Source: Benincasa hispida
Taxonomy: Eukaryota > Streptophyta > Magnoliopsida > Cucurbitales > Cucurbitaceae
Direction: 5' to 3'
Length of the DNA: 64,000 nucleotides
Assembly: GCF_009727055.1 (NCBI RefSeq)
Contig: NC_052354.1
Coordinates: forward strand, 3,188,677 to 3,252,676
In this document: in pieces, positions 61,021 through 64,000 of the stretch
How the letters are laid out: each line of letters begins with the position of its first letter
Numbering within the stretch: the first letter of the stretch is position 1
The notes under the pieces: model-generated
The model's input: the letters and a program-made list of their open reading frames with translations, nothing else
Told to the model about the DNA's origin: nothing
The model's database searches: none
Made by a program: the position numbers and the translations under genes

Positions 61021-61283
61021 TAGGCGATAAAATTAGTTTTGAGGAAATTTAAATTTTAAAATTTGACTTCTCGTTGGTAATCATTTCGTTTTTTATTTTT
61101 TATTTTTAAAAATTAAACTTATTTTCTCTCATTTCTTACAGTGATTTGCATCTTTCTTAATTACAATGGTTGAATTCTTAGCCAAATTCAAAAAACAAAA
61201 ACAATTTTTAAAATTTCTTTTTAGTTTTTGATAGTTTATAGAAATACAAGCTATTGTAGCCTTTTACTTAAAATTATGAGACT
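61021..61283. repeat. Half copy of the 53443-type MITE
   Basis: GTTGGTAATCATTTCGTTTTTTATTTTT near 61073-61100, followed by TTAGCCAAATTCAAAAAACA, matches the left half of the MITE at 53443. The right end is missing. Confidence 0.5.
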
Positions 61284-62861
61284 TGATAAGCAGAATATGC
61301 ATTGATAATACTAAGGATTTATGTGAAAAAATGAGCTTGCGTCGATTAGCACTGAAACTCCCCGTTAACCCTATATCACGCGTTATTCTGCATCAAAATG
61401 TCTATTTTTGTAGCTATTGCAGGAATCGATCGCATGCGTTGATTCCAGACCATCGCAAAGTTGATTGCATGCGTTGATCTTCGTGAATACCAGTTCGTCA
61501 CATGGAATGCTGCAACTACAGAGTGAACCGTAATAGAATATCGATCGTAAAGTGGGTGGAATGCGTTGATACTTCAGAAGAAACAATCATGAATGCATAT
61601 CTTGGGAGTAACAAAGAGATAAGATGATGCTGACACTTCACCTACCGCGTCAGAAATGATAGTGACTCAGAGTAGGACTACCAATGTTGTTGGCGTTCGA
61701 CCTCTATAAATAGAGCCTTGGAGCCTAAATTCAAGCATCTAAGTCTCTATTTTAGGAAGATTCTTGTGAACTCAGATGAGAGTGTGAGCAAGATATTTTT
61801 TTAGAGTTCTTCATTCCCATCCCTTTTCGAGTGACGACCGGAGCTTCGCTGGAGATAGAGCTCGAGAGAAACTACTCCACCACCCATCCATGACACCACA
61901 GGCAACCTTGACATACATCTGATGGAAGCAAAAGATTGCTTACATCAAGCCCTCCACCTCTCTTCTTATCTCTGTATTGTATTACATTTTGGCTTAAGAC
62001 ATTAATACATTTTGTAATTAATGCATCTCTTTAGTTCCTTCAACACCATCTTCATCATCTTCTTCTTCTTATTCATCTTTTACTTTCATTGAAATTAGTT
62101 AAGCGTTGATTACAAGAGTTATCGCGTACTCAATCATGCGGTATAGAGATATGACACATGTAGTAACCCACCGAGAAGTGTGCGTTGCACAAGTATAGTG
62201 AACCAATCCTCTTTGCTTAGTGTGAGGCCATCGCAATGCTTGTCTATGAGCTGGGTGGCTATAACCAACTGCCCAAGAGGGTAAGTAGTGGAACTCACTA
62301 AACAAAGTAACCAGTGTTCCTAGAGATAGGAATAATCTTATGCTCAACACAACCATGCGTTATGGAGATATAAGCATGTGGCTGACCACTGAGAGGTGTG
62401 CGATGCATTAGCGTGGTGAGCTAGGATTACCCTTGCAGTTAAGCTTAATGACGCGGTGAATTTATCCTCTCCATAATTCTATTTCTCCATGCATCTTAAT
62501 ATGCGTTAATAGTTACCGCATTTCTACCAATTCTCATAGCCAAACTTCCATTACTCAGTTTGTTTAGCTAGGAGTAGGAGTAGCACATAGTTAATTAACT
62601 TCTTTCTTTTTATTCTTATTCCCCGCCGCAAACGCATTACTTTACAAACATCATTTAGTTTTCAAGTCCCTGTTTTTTACCTTGGATCATCTCGAGAAAC
62701 GTGCATTTTCGTTATACTTGTCGAAAGAGCAAGAAAACTTGTGACAGGAACATATGGTCATCACATACACAATTAATGCATATTGAGTGTTCTTCAGTTT
62801 AACGTATGACCACCAATGCATAAGAAATCAACGCACATCAATAGATTACACTTTCCTATCA
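61284..62861 (+). repeat. 5' LTR of a gypsy element, Athila-like
   Basis: It begins TGATAAGCAG and ends CCTATCA, with a perfect 5-base terminal inversion TGATA/TATCA, and is 1578 bp long. A TATA box TATAAATA is at 61705-61712. The words ATGCGTT and GCGTTGAT recur through it. A tRNA-Asp primer site follows. Open frames at 61283-61586 and 62099-62356 lie in this LTR and are not genes. Confidence 0.75.
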
Positions 62862-62870
62862 CCAAGTTTT

Positions 62871-62888
62871 TGGCGTCGTTGTTGGGGA
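62871..62888 (+). other. tRNA-Asp primer binding site
   Basis: TGGCGTCGTTGTTGGGGA differs by two C-to-T changes from TGGCGCCGTTGCCGGGGA-type sites typical of Athila and Tat gypsy elements. It lies 9 bases after the LTR end. Confidence 0.8.
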
Positions 62889-63740
62889 CTTGGCAGCTAA
62901 TAAGTTTGTTTAAGTTTTGTATTTTCGCAGGCACCCCTTTTGATCTTAGGCATATTGTGGCTTGTGCGACCAAGTTACAAACGATATTTGAGTGAAAATA
63001 CTGCACCCGAATTCAATATTGACCCTGAGATCGAAAGGCTATCTGTCGCATGAGCTGGAAGCAATCTTAGATGCGTGGTAACCGCCATGCAGTAAATGAA
63101 TGTTGGAAGCTCTGATGGTCGGGACAGCGAGTTCCCTGACCCAAGCAGGCAAATTCGAAGAGTCCTTGCGGTGACTTCACTCCAATTTTTTCAGGGACAT
63201 CTTCTACTCTATCTTTACTTTGCTTTCCTAGTTAACTTTTTAGTTTATTTATTTGATTATTTCATTTTTGATTTGCGACTGCTTTTCTTGGATGTTGTGT
63301 TTTGTTCGCTCCTTTTTGGTGTGATAATAATTACCTCTCGGTGTGTTATTTCGAAAGAAGACTCCTCCCCATCATTCAACACATGACTATTTCCTCTGCA
63401 TGAACTCTAAGTTATTAACGAAATCGATATTCTTCTCGCATCCTTCTTTTCTTGTTATCTTTCATGTGTTATCCTTTTGAAATTCTCTTTTGCCTACCTG
63501 CTTGCTTTTACGTTAATAAATTAACATCCATGATGATACTTATGTAAATTCACTACATCCATTAACTAAATGTCGCATGGCTCACCTCGCTTTAGTAGCT
63601 TCTTCAAAGTTTGACAGTCTTAAATTTTATTATGTGCAAACCTCTGCTCAAACCTCTTTTACTGCATTTCTGAAGAATTTGTCTTTAGCTTTTTGGCAAA
63701 GACCCTGCCACTCTCTAAATTAGGGGGTGGGAGTGGTCCG
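62889..63740 (+). pseudogene. Degenerate Athila-like internal region (gag start)
   Basis: Around 63000 the translation reads APEFNIDPEIERLS, like the gag start of Athila elements, but stops follow at once. The 96-codon frame 63096-63386 is hydrophobic and not recognisable. The right edge contains the purine-rich TTAGGGGGTGGGAGTGG (63720-63736), then a family-A LTR has inserted. Confidence 0.55.
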
Positions 63741-64000
63741 TATTGGGATTGGTGTCCTAATTCTCCCAGAGTCTCGTAGTTTGTAAATATTGTATACATT
63801 GTTATGAATGAAATAAAAGTTATTTTATTTGCATTTACTCATATCTAATAAACAGAGATCCATAGTTATCATATGTAAATTTAAGCATGTATATGAGATA
63901 TACAAGTGGATCATGCCTTAAGTGATAACCTAAAAGGTCTGTAGTATAAAGATATAGGAGAGATACCTTATCCTGGTCACATTACGGATATGACCCACTT
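63741..64000 (+). repeat. Start of a family-A copia LTR, cut by window end
   Basis: TATTGGGATTGGTGTCC matches the E3 LTR start at 23730 and continues through TTCTCCCAGAGTC, ATACAAGTGGATCATGCCTT and the GATACCTTATC block. The first dinucleotide is TA rather than TG, as in the antisense copy ending at 34157. Its downstream part lies outside the window. Confidence 0.85.

Noticed and set aside
63096..63386. Hydrophobic 96-codon frame considered as a membrane protein
   Set aside because: It follows a degenerate gag start in an Athila-like element in T-rich DNA and has no recognisable domain.
1..64000. tRNA and rRNA genes
   Set aside because: No cloverleaf with the usual internal promoter boxes and no rRNA signature was noticed; the tRNA-like words are retrotransposon primer sites. 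A tRNAscan run would be decisive.

Overview
The window is plant nuclear DNA. It is AT-rich and intron-containing, packed with Ty1/copia and some Ty3/gypsy retrotransposon remains, and it carries two recognisable plant genes. A cucurbit or a similar eudicot is my guess from the repeat style and gene content; nothing in the window proves the species. There are no bacterial genes, operons, CRISPR arrays, rRNA genes or convincing tRNA genes. I did not find a new multi-gene system. The notable content is genome structure: a paralogous gene pair with a shifted intron, a retroelement-linked fragment of a defence-type gene, nested retrotransposons, and a 7.8-kb near-identical tandem duplication that may be an assembly error.

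Layout. 1-1985: remnant of a long-LTR copia family (family A) joined to a reverse-transcriptase scrap. 2066-7719: a second family-A element on the minus strand, with integrase, protease, gag, a long leader, a tRNA primer site and a truncated LTR. 7720-9441: tandem array of about 160-bp units, split by a GC-edged insert at about 8241-8925. 9442-15019: gene-poor DNA with an organelle-like compositional island (10931-11710) and a hairpin MITE (12190-12300). 15020-18925: CXE18-type carboxylesterase gene 1, two exons. 19223-23237: decayed copia element (family B). 23730-32845: family-A element with a full 5' LTR and a half 3' LTR. 32931-34157: antisense family-A LTR piece, followed by a lone family-B LTR (34168-34566). 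36032-39384: deletion-derivative copia element (family C) that keeps reverse transcriptase and RNase H. 39649-52201: minus-strand copia element (family D), split by the second copy (41635-49430) of the block 33846-41623. 54964-57979: CXE18-type gene 2. 58250-59482: LTR pieces and a thaumatin-like (PR-5 type) gene fragment. 59952-61020: terminal-inverted-repeat elements. 61284-63740: Athila-like gypsy LTR, tRNA-Asp primer site and degenerate gag. 63741-64000: start of another family-A LTR.

The two carboxylesterase genes are the only features that look like functional host genes. Both keep the oxyanion-hole motif and the Ser-Asp-His triad and both read in the plus direction, about 36 kb apart with retrotransposons between them. 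They look like an old tandem pair pushed apart by insertions. Every retroelement examined carries stops, frameshifts or deletions. Family C has the best preserved open frames. Family D is structurally complete once the 7.8-kb repeat is set aside.
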